Positions 9,633 through 19,175 of a stretch of DNA of 64,000 nucleotides are shown piece after piece. Source of the stretch: Halorientalis sp. LT38 (lineage in GTDB: Archaea; Halobacteriota; Halobacteria; Halobacteriales; Haloarculaceae); contig NZ_JAYEZN010000001.1 in the NCBI RefSeq assembly GCF_037031225.1, positions 1,054,001-1,118,000 on the forward strand, written 5' to 3'. The first letter of the stretch is position 1; each line of letters opens with the position of its first letter. Made by a program: the position numbers and the translations under genes. The notes beneath the pieces are model-generated. The model was not told where the DNA came from. It did no database searches and was given only the letters and a program-made list of their open reading frames with translations.

Positions 9633-9884
9633 TCAGGCGGTCACTTTCCAGGTCGTCGAGGAGGAGTAGCCCCACTTCTCGACGTCGACGTCGAACTCGC
9701 CCTGCTGGATGGCGGGCATGTTCGTCCCCACCTCCTTGGCGGACATGTCCAGCGCGTCGCCGATGAGACGGGACTTGAAGTAGGTCTGGGTGTCCGCGTT
9801 CTCGCTGAGGTACTCGAGGATGCGGAGCTGTTTCTCGGACAGAGTCGCGCGGGTTGCGGTCGCCGCGTTCGCGGTCGCGCTCAT
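9633..9884 (-). CDS. DUF7123-type small HTH-like protein
   Basis: An 83-residue protein widely conserved in haloarchaea. It has an Ala/Thr-rich N-terminus, a predicted helix-turn-helix (LSEKQLRILEYLSENA, SRLIGDALDMSAKEVGTNMPA) and a C-terminal VEKWGYSSSTTWKV. It probably binds DNA, but its targets are unknown. It converges with the wHTH gene before it (30-base gap). The family number is from memory. Confidence 0.78.
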   Translation of the reverse strand: MSATANAATATRATLSEKQLRILEYLSENADTQTYFKSRLIGDALDMSAKEVGTNMPAIQQGEFDVDVEKWGYSSSTTWKVTA

Positions 9885-10029
9885 ACCAGATTCTACGGTA
9901 AGGTCCCCTTTAGCGGGTTTGGTACAGACGGTTAATCGGTCGCTGTCCGGCGATTAGTCACCCGGACCGACTGGCCAACGGTCTCCGGGCGACGCCGAGC
10001 GGGTCGCGTTGGTACAGCCGGGTAACGGC

Positions 10030-10425
10030 TCAGACCGATTCGTCGATGATCTCGCCGACCGCGAAGTTGGACTTGACCTCGGTGATTTCGACCTTGACGC
10101 GCTCGCCGATCTCGGCCCCCGGGACGATGATGACGTAGCCGCGCTCGACGCGGGCGATGCCGTCGCCCTGCTTGCCGATGTCCTCGATCTCGACGTAGCG
10201 TATCTCGCCGGCCTCGACCGGCGGCTGCGGTTCCGACGACGGTGCCTCGGGTTCGGTGTCGACCGACCCCTCGCGCTCGCGCTCGATGAGCGCCACGCGG
10301 TAGGTGTCGCCCGCCTCGACGGATCCGGTGTCGAGTTCCCGCTGGGGAATCTCGATCACGTACCCGTCGTCGCTCCGCTCGACTTCAGCGCTGAACAAAC
10401 ACAGGAGTTTATCAGAGATTTCCAA
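10030..10425 (-). CDS. TRAM domain-containing protein
   Basis: A 131-residue protein with an N-terminal EISDKLLCLFSAEVE segment and a C-terminal TRAM domain (about residues 68-128: VEIEDIGKQGDGIARVERGYVIIVPGAEIGERVKVEITEV). TRAM domains bind RNA; haloarchaeal stand-alone TRAM proteins may act as RNA chaperones. TTG 10425 is chosen as start for two reasons. GGTGAGG at 10435-10441 is a good ribosome-binding site 9 bases upstream. The paralogous pseudogene at 45429-45842 starts with ATG at exactly this point (MEIPDQLQCLFSAKLE). GTG 10446 and GTG 10440 are alternatives. Confidence 0.88.
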   Translation of the reverse strand: MEISDKLLCLFSAEVERSDDGYVIEIPQRELDTGSVEAGDTYRVALIEREREGSVDTEPEAPSSEPQPPVEAGEIRYVEIEDIGKQGDGIARVERGYVIIVPGAEIGERVKVEITEVKSNFAVGEIIDESV

Positions 10426-10434
10426 TGTAAGATC

Positions 10435-10441
10435 CCTCACC
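10435..10441 (-). promoter_or_regulatory. Ribosome-binding site deciding the TTG start of the TRAM gene
   Basis: GGTGAGG, read on the minus strand, is nine bases before TTG 10425. It resembles the archaeal Shine-Dalgarno core GGAGGTGA and lies inside the longer frame that would start at GTG 10446. Confidence 0.6.
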
Positions 10442-10519
10442 GGCACGTGGTAGGCCTACAGTAAAGAACTTGCCCGTAGCTCGGCGGTATGCGACCGAAG
10501 TCGACCGATCCCGGCTCGC

Positions 10520-11266
10520 TCACTCGACCGGCGTCCCGTCCGGCCGTTTTGCCCCCTCGGAGTCGTGGACGACCACCTCACCCCGCCCGGTCTCGACCGG
10601 GTCGTAGCTATCCCGGACGCCGATGGCCTCCTCGAGTTCCCTGACCGCCCGTTCCTTGAGCGCACCCGCCAGGTCCTCGGCCTCGGCCCGCGAGATGTCC
10701 CGGCCCAGCCCCTCGCACTCGTGGGCGCGGACCATCCCTTCCGAATCGACCGCCTCGCCCATCGGCTGGCTCGTCCCGCCAAGTGCGACGGAGAAGGGGT
10801 AGGTCCGACAGATCAGCGGCCGGTCGTCGTGGACCGTACAGGCCCCCGTCCCCGCGTCGTCTTCGGCGTAGAAGGTGCAGTCGCCGCAGGCGTCGGTCTG
10901 GAGCGCCCACTCGAAGGTCTCGCCCTCCGGCCCGTCCGGGCCCTCTTCGAGGCCGTAGGGCATCGGCCGTGCCACGTCCCGGTAGTCCCGCGAGGGGACC
11001 GAGGGGGACGTCGGGACGGACACGTCCCGGTAGTCGTACGCCTCGTCGCCGGCGTCCTGGAGCCGGCGGATCTCGTCGGGGAACACCGTCGCAGTGTGGG
11101 GGTCGCCGGACTCCTCACCGTCGTCGCTCCCCCCGTCGCCACAGGTTTCGGCCTTGCAGCAGGCCCCACAGCGCGTGCACTCGAAGCCGATTGCCTCGAT
11201 GGCGTCGGCGAGCTCGTCGACGTCCAGCTCGCGCGCTCGCTCCAGTTCGGCTTCGAGGCTCTCCAT
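10520..11266 (-). CDS. YkgJ-type cysteine-cluster protein (putative metal-binding)
   Basis: A 248-residue protein of the YkgJ/CxxCxxCC family. The N-terminal CTRCGACCKAETC is followed by a halophilic acidic insertion. Later come DACGDCTFY, GACTVHDDRPLICRTYPF and a HECEG motif, together forming the expected Cys/His set for zinc or an iron-sulfur cluster. The biochemical role of the family is not established. The gene lies upstream of the TRAM gene on the same strand but 94 bases apart, so co-transcription is possible but not shown. Confidence 0.85.
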   Translation of the reverse strand: MESLEAELERARELDVDELADAIEAIGFECTRCGACCKAETCGDGGSDDGEESGDPHTATVFPDEIRRLQDAGDEAYDYRDVSVPTSPSVPSRDYRDVARPMPYGLEEGPDGPEGETFEWALQTDACGDCTFYAEDDAGTGACTVHDDRPLICRTYPFSVALGGTSQPMGEAVDSEGMVRAHECEGLGRDISRAEAEDLAGALKERAVRELEEAIGVRDSYDPVETGRGEVVVHDSEGAKRPDGTPVE

Positions 11267-11330
11267 GGCTCCGGTTGCTGGCCGAGACGCAAAAGCAGCG
11301 CGGCTCTACGCCCGGTCGGAACCTGCCGGC

Positions 11331-11819
11331 CTATCGGTTCCGCGCGTCCTCGTCGAACGGACTCCCGGCGTGCTCCGGTTCCTCGCCAGGGCGGGTGACC
11401 AGGTTCTCCCGCCCGAGGCGGATCTTCCTGACCTGATCGTCCTCGGCCATCGCCGAGAGGACGCGGCTCACCTTCGACTTCGACCAGCCGGTCCGTTCGA
11501 CGATTTCGGACTGTGGGAGCCGTCCGCCGTGTTCGTCCAGCAACCGGCGGACCTGCCAGGCGTCGGGGTGTGCCGGCGCCGACGCGTCGTCGGACTCTGC
11601 CGAGTCGGTGGTTCCCCCGGTCCGCAAGGTGACGAGAGCCATCGTCCCGACCAGCAGCGCGAGCAGGGCGATACTCCCCAGGAGGACCAGGGGCCGGACC
11701 GTGACGAGGGGCAGCGCGGTGACCGGACCGAGCGCGGCGCCGGCCCGCCGTCGGCCCGTGGCTGCCGGGGACGCGGCTGTACCGCGGATCGCGTCCGTCA
11801 TGGGATCGGAGAGGCGCAT
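11331..11819 (-). CDS. Membrane-anchored winged-helix regulator (DUF7343-like)
   Basis: A 162-residue protein with a hydrophobic stretch at about residues 42-65 (LVLLGSIALLALLVGTMALV). A C-terminal winged helix follows (about residues 87-140: AWQVRRLLDEHGGRLPQSEIVERTGWSKSKVSRVLSAMAEDDQVRKIRLG), so this is probably a membrane-tethered DNA-binding protein. ATG 11819 is preferred because a TATA-like CCTATG lies about 35 bases upstream. The longer GTG 11840 start would leave only about 10 bases. It sits between the cysteine-cluster gene and the HerA-like ATPase gene, all on the minus strand. Confidence 0.75.
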   Translation of the reverse strand: MRLSDPMTDAIRGTAASPAATGRRRAGAALGPVTALPLVTVRPLVLLGSIALLALLVGTMALVTLRTGGTTDSAESDDASAPAHPDAWQVRRLLDEHGGRLPQSEIVERTGWSKSKVSRVLSAMAEDDQVRKIRLGRENLVTRPGEEPEHAGSPFDEDARNR

Positions 11820-11950
11820 CAGGAACGCGTGAGATGACACCGGCCGGGAACATAGGCCTCCTTGCGGGAAAGCCGCCGGACTGGTACTGGTTCCGGAGTA
11901 TCCGGTGCGGGACGGTTGGCAGCACCTCTCTCGGCGATCGGCTGGCCGTG

Positions 11951-13033
11951 CTACTCACCCCCCGCGGTCCGCTCGATCACCACGTCGCTGGCGCTGGGGC
12001 TGTCCCCGCCGTGGGGCGTATCGCGGGCCCGAATCCGCGCGGCGTGGACCGTCTCGGTGGCGTCGTCGACGACGATCACATCGCCCGTCGCCGTCGGCAT
12101 CCGGTCCGGGTCCGTCAGCGCCCCGTTCGCGTACGTCGGCTGGGCGGCCCGTAACGCGTCGCGGTCCGCCTCGGCCGTCAGCCGGTGGGCGACGAGCACG
12201 TCGGCCTGGGAGATGGCGACCTCGGGGACCGCACTGGGTCGCTGGGTCGCCGCGACGAGGCTGACCCCCGGCGCTCGCCCGCGGGTCAGGACGCGCTCCA
12301 GCGCCGGCCGGGCGACCCCCTCGAAGAACGCGTGGGCCTCGTCCAGCAGGAGCCACGGGAGGCGATCGATCGTCTCCGTCTCCCGCGCCCGGTAGAGCGC
12401 CTCGCCGATCCCGCGAACGACGGCGTTCGACGGAGCCGGGGCCAGCCCGGAGACGTCGACCACCGTCACCGCCGGGCCGGCCAGGTCGGTGGCCGTCAGC
12501 CCGTCGGGGTCGAACACGCCCCACCGCGCTGCCATGGCGAGGTGGTTCCGCGCCGCCCGCCTGTCGGTCCCCGGCGCGTCCGTGGCGGCGACGTGCTCGC
12601 ACATCCCGTCTATCGTCTGGGCCTCGGTCGCGGCCTGCCAGACCAGCCCTCCGGCCCCGGACTCGGGTGAGAGGCCCAGCAGCGCACACCACGACCGCGG
12701 GTCGAGTGCGTCGGGCGCGACCGCCGGCTCCGCGACCACGCGCGCTGGTACCGGGTCAGCCCCGGCGTCTGTGGGGTCGGCCAGTCCCCGAAAGACGCCC
12801 ATCGGGTCCACGAGCACCGGCGCGACGCCGCGGGCCCGGGCGAGTCCCTCTGCGACGACGCCCAGCGTGTGGGACTTCCCGTAGCCGCGTTTGCCGACGA
12901 TCAGCCCGGCGTGGGGGCCGTCGAGATCGAGTTCGAGCGGCGCCCCGCGACTGCCGTCCAGCGCCCGGTAGGCACCCAGGTGGCCGGTCGGGCCGGTTTC
13001 GGACTGTTCGCCGCGTCCGATCACGAACGTCAC
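11951..13033 (-). CDS. HerA/DUF87-like ATP-binding protein
   Basis: A 360-residue P-loop ATPase. Walker A is GKRGYGKS (residues 47-54), Walker B is WLLLDEAHAF, and a later segment (ATQRPSAVPEVAISQADVLVAHRL) is typical of HerA/FtsK-type ATPases. Such proteins pump or remodel DNA, or act in membrane complexes; the partner is unknown. GTG 13033 (VTFVIGRG) is the likely start. The frame continues far upstream on the minus strand but there it is antisense to the histidine kinase gene. Confidence 0.82.
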   Translation of the reverse strand: MTFVIGRGEQSETGPTGHLGAYRALDGSRGAPLELDLDGPHAGLIVGKRGYGKSHTLGVVAEGLARARGVAPVLVDPMGVFRGLADPTDAGADPVPARVVAEPAVAPDALDPRSWCALLGLSPESGAGGLVWQAATEAQTIDGMCEHVAATDAPGTDRRAARNHLAMAARWGVFDPDGLTATDLAGPAVTVVDVSGLAPAPSNAVVRGIGEALYRARETETIDRLPWLLLDEAHAFFEGVARPALERVLTRGRAPGVSLVAATQRPSAVPEVAISQADVLVAHRLTAEADRDALRAAQPTYANGALTDPDRMPTATGDVIVVDDATETVHAARIRARDTPHGGDSPSASDVVIERTAGGE

Positions 13034-13135
13034 ACCGCCCGGTGGTCCCGTCACCGCCCTTGAAGGTTCGGCCCCGCCTTTCGGTCGCGTGAGTCGACCG
13101 AAAAGTACGTCCTCCGGGCCGCCCTCCCGGGAGAC

Positions 13136-14866
13136 GTGCTCCCGACCACGCTCTGGCCCGTGGTCGGCTCGCTCGCCGCGGCCGCCGGGACGGTCGCGCT
13201 GGCCCGTTCGATCTGGCCCCGCCGCGACCGGCCGGGCGCGACCTGGTTGCTCCTCGTCCTCGGCGTCCAGTTCGTCCTGACGGCCGGTTACGGCCTGGGG
13301 TATCTGGTCGCCACCCCGTGGCTGCGCTGGGCGGTCGAAGTGCTGTTCTGGGTGTCGTACATCTGGCTGGGCGCGCTGTTCGTCGCTTTCGCGCTCGCCT
13401 ACACCGGCCGCGGGCACGTCGTTCGCTCGCCGTGGTTCGCCCTGCTGCTGGTGCTCACGGTATTGTTGACGGCGCTGGTCCTGACCAACCCGCTGCACCA
13501 GCTCGTCTGGGCCGACTTCGCGGTCGGCTCGACCGGGGGGCTGGCGACGGCCATCTTCACCCGTCGGGGCGGGACCTTCCTGATCCTCGGGGTGACCAGC
13601 ATCGGCACCGCCGTCGGGACGCTCCTCCTCGTCGATACGATCATCAGCTACGGGAAGCTCTACCGGGCCGAAGCCCTGGCGGTCGCGCTCTCTCCGTTGC
13701 CGCCGGGCCTGGGTCTCATCGCCTGGACGTTCGGCATCGTCCCCGCGCCGGGGATCAACGTCGCGCCCGTCCTCTTCCTCGCCCACGTCGCCTTCGACGC
13801 CTACGCCTTCGTCGGCAGCGGCATGTTCGACTTCCACCCCGCGACCAGGCGCGCGGGCAACCGAGCGGCCATCGCCGACCTGGCCAACCCCGTCGTCATC
13901 GTCGACGAGCACCAGCGCGTGGTCAACTACAACCCCGCCGCCGGGCGGGCGTTCGACCTGGCCGACCGGGACGTGTTGACCCAGTCCTTCGCCGACTGCT
14001 ACGAGGGCGACGCGATCGACCCGTCCCTGCCCGAACAGGACGCCACCATCGGGACCGAGGACGGGCGACGGACGTTCAAGGTCACGTCGACGGACCTCGA
14101 CGGCGGGTCGGGGAGTCACCTCGGGTACACCCTCGTCTTCCAGGACATCACCGCCGAGCGCCGACGCGAGCAACGGCTGGCCGTCCTCAACCGTGTCCTG
14201 CGCCACAACCTCCGCAACGACCTCACCGTCGTCGGGATGAACCTCGACGCCGCGGCCGAGCGGGCCGACGGCGACGTGGCGGACCTACTCGACCCCGCCC
14301 GCGAGAAGACCACCGGGCTGGTCGAACTCAGCGAGAAGGCGCGCACCTTCGAGCGCGTGATCGAAGAGGACGGGACGTCGCTCGTGTCGGTCGCCGACGC
14401 GGTCGGCGAGGTGGTCGCGGACCTGCGCGAGTCGTTCCCGGACGCCACCGTCCGGGTCGAGGGGACCGACGCCGCCGTGCTCCGGATCGACCCCGCCCTG
14501 CTCCGGGTGGTCGTCCGCAACCTCGTCGAGAACGCGCTCGAACACGGAACCGGGGAGGGGACTGGAACCGACGACGAACCGGACGTGACGGTCGGCGTTG
14601 CGGACGACGGTCAGGAAGTGGTCGTGACCGTCCGCGACCGCGGCCCGGGCGTGCCAGACCACGAACTGGCCGTGATCGAGGACGGCGACGAGACGGACCT
14701 CGAACACGGGAGCGGGCTCGGCCTGTGGCTGATCACCTGGAGCGTGACAGCCGCCGGCGGCGAGATCGAGTTCGACGTGAGCGACGCGGGGACGACGGCG
14801 ACCGTCCGGTTCCCCACGGTCGGCGGGGACGGGACGACCGAGGGCGCGGTCGGGTCCGGTCCCTGA
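13136..14866 (+). CDS. 7TM sensor histidine kinase
   Basis: A 576-residue kinase. Seven predicted membrane segments cover about residues 1-225, as in the haloarchaeal histidine-kinase 7TM sensor domain. A PAS domain (about 235-345: ANPVVIVDEHQRVVNYNPAAGRAF) follows, then the phosphoacceptor box RVLRHNLRNDL (H357) and the ATPase domain. The ATPase has an N box (LVENALEHG), a G1 box (RDRGPGVP) and a G2 box (GSGLGLWL). The signal is unknown, and no response regulator is adjacent. GTG 13136 is the start, with GGGAG a few bases before it. Confidence 0.88.
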   Translation: MLPTTLWPVVGSLAAAAGTVALARSIWPRRDRPGATWLLLVLGVQFVLTAGYGLGYLVATPWLRWAVEVLFWVSYIWLGALFVAFALAYTGRGHVVRSPWFALLLVLTVLLTALVLTNPLHQLVWADFAVGSTGGLATAIFTRRGGTFLILGVTSIGTAVGTLLLVDTIISYGKLYRAEALAVALSPLPPGLGLIAWTFGIVPAPGINVAPVLFLAHVAFDAYAFVGSGMFDFHPATRRAGNRAAIADLANPVVIVDEHQRVVNYNPAAGRAFDLADRDVLTQSFADCYEGDAIDPSLPEQDATIGTEDGRRTFKVTSTDLDGGSGSHLGYTLVFQDITAERRREQRLAVLNRVLRHNLRNDLTVVGMNLDAAAERADGDVADLLDPAREKTTGLVELSEKARTFERVIEEDGTSLVSVADAVGEVVADLRESFPDATVRVEGTDAAVLRIDPALLRVVVRNLVENALEHGTGEGTGTDDEPDVTVGVADDGQEVVVTVRDRGPGVPDHELAVIEDGDETDLEHGSGLGLWLITWSVTAAGGEIEFDVSDAGTTATVRFPTVGGDGTTEGAVGSGP

Positions 14867-15027
14867 GAACCCTCGAAACGACGGGATCGGGAGACGGTGA
14901 GTCGAAGTCGGTCGGTGTCCAGTCCGGGACGGCGACTCGACCGCCAGACACAAACCCCAGTTGAAGTTTCCACGAGGCTTATAGTACCCGTCCCACAAGG
15001 GGACGGTGACCCAGTCCCCTCCAACAC

Positions 15028-16845
15028 ATGGCCCTCGGTGACGTCTTCGCCGCCCCGCTCGGCCTGGCCGCGCTGGTCGCCCTGGTTCCGCTGCTCGCGC
15101 TGTACCTGATCCAGCCGGATCCCCGTGAGCTCTCGCTGCCGACGGCCGAATTCCTCCGCTCGGATCCCGAGGAGGGCGGCTCGAACCCGGTGCTAGAGCG
15201 CCTGCGTCGCAACCTCCTGTTGCTCCTGCAGGTGCTCGTAATCGTCCTGCTGGCGGCTGGGCTGGCCGCGCCGTACGTGACGACGACCCGGGAGGTGAGC
15301 GCCCAGCCCACGGTGCTGGTCGTCGACGCCTCGGCCAGCATGGCGACCGAGACGGGCGACGGGACCCGGTTCGCCGAGGCCGTCGCCGCCGCGAAGGATT
15401 CGGTCGGGACGCCGACGACCGTCGTCGTCGCGGGCGGCGACGTTCGGACGCCGGTTACCGACGCCGACCCCGAGGCCGCCAGAAGTGCACTCGACGAGCT
15501 CTCGGTCACGCACGCGCCGGGCGATCTACGGGGCGCGGTCGAACGGGCGCGAGAGGCTGCCGGCTCCGAGAGTCGCGTGCTCGTGTTCAGCGACTTCGCG
15601 GGGTCGGACGGTTCGGACTGGCGTCGCGCCGTCGACGGCGTCCGGGCGACGGGCGCCTCGGTGACCCTCCGGCAGTTCGACGACGGCCACACCGAGAACG
15701 TCGGCATCGTCGGCCGGTCCTTCGACGGGCGGCAGGTCGTCTTCCGCGTCGCGAACACGGGCACCGAGGCCGCCGAGCGCACCCTGACGTTCGCGGGCGA
15801 GTCCCAGACGGTCTCGCTGGAACCTGGCGACAGGCGGTCGCTCGTCTTCCCGCTGCCTGCCGAGCCCTCGACCGCCCGGCTGGACGGTAGCGACGCCTTC
15901 CCGACGGACGATCGGGTTCACGTGACCGTCCCGGACGAGCAGACGGTCGACGCGCTGCTGTTGACCAACGGGGGCAACCGGAACCTGCGGACGGCCCTCG
16001 AGGTGATCGAGACGGTCGACGTCACGGTTCGAAATCCGCCGGCGACCGAACTCGGCGACTACGACGTGATCCTGTTCAGTAACGTAACCGCCGAGCGAGT
16101 GCTGGGCTCGACGGTCGAGACCGCGCGCGAGACCGTCGCCGACGGCGGTGGCGTCGCGATCCAGGCCCAGTCCGACGTGAGTACGGTCGGCTACGGCGAC
16201 CTGCTGGCCGTGAGTCCCGGGACGGTCCGGGCGACCGGCGGGGTCGCCGACGTCGAGAGCCACCCCGTGACCCGCGGGCTGGAGTTCCCCGCGCCCGGCG
16301 CCCACCTCGAGGCCGAGACGGCGGGGACGGCGACGGCGGTGGTGACGGTCGACGACGGCTCGCCGCTGCTGGCCGTCGACGACCGAACAGCCGGGCGGGT
16401 GGTCTACCACGGCTACCTGCCCAACCAGACGGCCTTCCGGTTCGACTATCGGTACCCCGTGTTCTGGAAGCGGGCGACTCACTGGCTGGCCACGCGGCCC
16501 GCCCTCTCGGAGTTGAACGGCCGGACCGGCGACCGGATTCGGCTCGACGGTGAGACGACCGTCGAGGGTCCCACCGGCCAGCAGCAGACGGCGGAGATCC
16601 GGCTGGATCGGGTCGGCACGTATCGCACTGCGAACCGGCGTGTGAGCGCGAGCCTGCTCGATCCCACGGAATCGAACGTGTCCGCCCCGGCGCTCGACGC
16701 GGCGGCGGGTGGTGACGGTGGGACCGACGGCGGCCCGACCACGGACGAGCCCGTCCGGCGGGACCTCACGCCGCTGATCCTGCTGGGCGTGCTCGGCCTG
16801 CTCGGGGCGGAACTGGCCTACCTCCGACGACGGGGTGATCTGTGA
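15028..16845 (+). CDS. BatA-like membrane protein with VWA domain
   Basis: A 605-residue first gene of a six-gene operon. It has an aerotolerance-type BatA N-terminus: two membrane segments (about residues 12-28 and 62-80) around LRRNLLLLLQ. A von Willebrand A domain follows with the MIDAS motif VVDASAS (D100, S102, S104). A long outward-facing part and a C-terminal membrane helix (LTPLILLGVLGLLGAELAYL) complete it. VWA proteins encoded with MoxR ATPases take part in metal insertion or protein maturation at the membrane. The stop overlaps the next ATG (TGATG). Confidence 0.85.
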   Translation: MALGDVFAAPLGLAALVALVPLLALYLIQPDPRELSLPTAEFLRSDPEEGGSNPVLERLRRNLLLLLQVLVIVLLAAGLAAPYVTTTREVSAQPTVLVVDASASMATETGDGTRFAEAVAAAKDSVGTPTTVVVAGGDVRTPVTDADPEAARSALDELSVTHAPGDLRGAVERAREAAGSESRVLVFSDFAGSDGSDWRRAVDGVRATGASVTLRQFDDGHTENVGIVGRSFDGRQVVFRVANTGTEAAERTLTFAGESQTVSLEPGDRRSLVFPLPAEPSTARLDGSDAFPTDDRVHVTVPDEQTVDALLLTNGGNRNLRTALEVIETVDVTVRNPPATELGDYDVILFSNVTAERVLGSTVETARETVADGGGVAIQAQSDVSTVGYGDLLAVSPGTVRATGGVADVESHPVTRGLEFPAPGAHLEAETAGTATAVVTVDDGSPLLAVDDRTAGRVVYHGYLPNQTAFRFDYRYPVFWKRATHWLATRPALSELNGRTGDRIRLDGETTVEGPTGQQQTAEIRLDRVGTYRTANRRVSASLLDPTESNVSAPALDAAAGGDGGTDGGPTTDEPVRRDLTPLILLGVLGLLGAELAYLRRRGDL

Positions 16846-19175
16846 TGCCCGTCGAGACCACCCTCGCAGGGGTCCGGACGGGGCTCCAGCGCCCACTCCT
16901 GTTGCTGGCGCTGCCCGTCGCGGTTGCCGCGCTGGGATACGTCTTCCGCCAGCGGGAGGGGGCGGTCTTTACGGGGCGCTCGCGCGCGCTTCTGGCCGGC
17001 TCTCGACTCGTGCTCGTGACGCTGCTGGTCGTCGCGGCCGCCGGACCGTACACGATGAGCACCGCGGGCGCGGCCGGCGAGCCGTCGGTGACGATGGTGG
17101 TCGATCGCTCGGCGAGTATGGCGACGACCGACGCGGCGGCGGGCGACCTCGCTGCGGCGATCGAGGAGGAGGGCGTCACCGTCCGGACGCGGACGGTCGG
17201 GAGCGAGACGGGGTCGCCGGTCGGCGACGCGGTGGCGAGCGCGCTCTCGCCGAACGGGAGCGTCCTGCTCGTCTCCGACGGACGCGTGACCGAGGGCCGC
17301 TCGCTCGACGAGGCCGCCGGCGTCGCCGTGGGCGTGAACGCGTCGATCCACGCCGTCGACCTGGACGCGAACGCCACGGAACGAGCGGTCAGCGTCGCCG
17401 GCCCGGCCAAAACGAGCACGGGCGTCTCGAACACCTTCCGCGTCCGCGTCGACGGCACGGGACTGGACGGCGACACGGCCACGCTCTCGGTCAGCGTCGA
17501 CGGCGAGGAGATACGGCGGGAGGAGATCGAGGGGACCGGTGGCGTCGAGTTCACCCACGCGTTCGAGGCGACCGGGAGCCACCGGGTGACCGCCAGGATC
17601 GACGGGTCGGACCTGTACGACCGCAACGACGCCTTCCGGAAGACCGTCCGGGTGGTCCAACCCCCGAAGATCCTCTACGTCGCCCGCGGCGAGTACCCCT
17701 TCGCGGGCTTCCTCGACCGCGTCTACGACGTCGAACGCGCCGACTCGATCCCCGCGAACCTCTCGGACTATTACGCCGTCGTGACCCAGGACGTGGCCGC
17801 GGGCGACCTTGGCAACGTCAGCGCGCTCCAGCGGGCGGTCATCGACGGGACCGGCTTCGTCTCGGTCGGCGGGCCCAACGCCTTCGACCGCGGGAACTAC
17901 CGCGAGTCGCCCGTCACCGACCTCCTGCCGATCACCATCGGCGAGGGCGGCGAGACCTCCCGCGTCGTGGTCGCGGTCGACATCTCTGGGAGCACGCGCG
18001 GGACGCTGTCGGCACAGCAGGCGCTCGCGCTCGACGTTCTCGACCAGCTCGGCGACGACAACCGGGTCGGCGTCGTGGCGTTCAACGACGAGGTCTACAG
18101 CGTGGCGGGCCTCACGGGACTAGGGAATTCCCGACGGTTCCTCGAGGACCGGATCCGCCGGCTGGAGAGTGAGGGGAGCACGGACGTCAGCGCCGGCATC
18201 GAGGGCGCGACGCAGATGCTGGGCGGGAGCGGCACCATCATCCTCCTGACCGACGGCCGCGCCCACGGGGGCGACGCCCCGGCTGCCGCCGCCGAGGCCA
18301 ACGAGCGAGGGATCGAAGTGATCCCCGTCGGCGTCGGCGAGGACGTGGCCGTCGACCACCTCCGGCAGGTCGCCGACGCGGGCGGCGGCGTCTTTCTCCG
18401 GGCCGACGAGTCCAACAAACTCCGGATCGAGTTCGGCGGCGAGAGCCGCCAGTTCGAGGGCGACGGGCTCACCGTCCTCGACCGAACGCACTTCGTCACG
18501 AGCGGCGTCGAGTTCGCCGCCGAGCCGGCAAACACCCACTCCGTCGCCGCGGCTCGCGGGGCGGACCTGCTGGTCGCCGGCCCCTCCGGCGCGCCCGCCA
18601 TCACGACCTGGCGGTACGGACTCGGTCGGACGGCCGCGATCACGGCTTACGACGACGACGGGACCCTCGGCGGCCTGCTCTCGGCACCGGACTCGCTCGG
18701 AGTCACCAAGACAGTCAACTGGGCCATCGGCGACCCCGAGCGACTGGCGACGGACCTGACGTCGGTCGCCGACGCCCGCGTCGGCAGTCCCGTGACCGCT
18801 ACCTACGAAGGAAATAGCCGACCGTCGGCCGACGGCCACCGGTTCCGGCAGGTCGACGCGGGGCAGTACGAGAGCACGTTCGTCCCCGCCGAGGCGGGGT
18901 ACGCAAGCCTGCTCGACGCCGAGTACGCCGTGAACTACCCCCAGGAGTTCGGCGGCTTCGGCCAGTCGCGAGCCGTCGCGACCGCGGTCGAGCGGACCGG
19001 GGGCCAGACCTTCGAGCCCGACGAGGCCGCCGCCGTCGCCGACCGGGTGAAAGCCGAGTCCCCGGCGCCCGAGCCGGTCGCTCGCGAGTGGGCGTGGCTC
19101 GCGCTCGTGGCCGCCCTGGTCCTGTTCCTCCTCGAGGTCGGCGCCCGCAGACTCACGCGCATCAAACAACAATGA
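16845..19175 (+). CDS. Membrane protein with two VWA-type motifs
   Basis: A 776-residue protein with membrane helices near residues 15-30 and 45-65 and near the C-terminus (WAWLALVAALVLFLLEVG). A first VWA-like motif, VVDRSAS (D87), is followed by a large central domain and a full VWA domain with MIDAS VDISGS (D379, S381, S383) and later TDGRAHGG. The glutamine-amidotransferase-like segment before the second VWA (SVGGPNAFDRGNY) is typical of this class. ATG 16845 overlaps the preceding stop, and the gene's own stop overlaps the next ATG (ATGA), so translation is probably coupled. Confidence 0.85.
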   Translation: MPVETTLAGVRTGLQRPLLLLALPVAVAALGYVFRQREGAVFTGRSRALLAGSRLVLVTLLVVAAAGPYTMSTAGAAGEPSVTMVVDRSASMATTDAAAGDLAAAIEEEGVTVRTRTVGSETGSPVGDAVASALSPNGSVLLVSDGRVTEGRSLDEAAGVAVGVNASIHAVDLDANATERAVSVAGPAKTSTGVSNTFRVRVDGTGLDGDTATLSVSVDGEEIRREEIEGTGGVEFTHAFEATGSHRVTARIDGSDLYDRNDAFRKTVRVVQPPKILYVARGEYPFAGFLDRVYDVERADSIPANLSDYYAVVTQDVAAGDLGNVSALQRAVIDGTGFVSVGGPNAFDRGNYRESPVTDLLPITIGEGGETSRVVVAVDISGSTRGTLSAQQALALDVLDQLGDDNRVGVVAFNDEVYSVAGLTGLGNSRRFLEDRIRRLESEGSTDVSAGIEGATQMLGGSGTIILLTDGRAHGGDAPAAAAEANERGIEVIPVGVGEDVAVDHLRQVADAGGGVFLRADESNKLRIEFGGESRQFEGDGLTVLDRTHFVTSGVEFAAEPANTHSVAAARGADLLVAGPSGAPAITTWRYGLGRTAAITAYDDDGTLGGLLSAPDSLGVTKTVNWAIGDPERLATDLTSVADARVGSPVTATYEGNSRPSADGHRFRQVDAGQYESTFVPAEAGYASLLDAEYAVNYPQEFGGFGQSRAVATAVERTGGQTFEPDEAAAVADRVKAESPAPEPVAREWAWLALVAALVLFLLEVGARRLTRIKQQ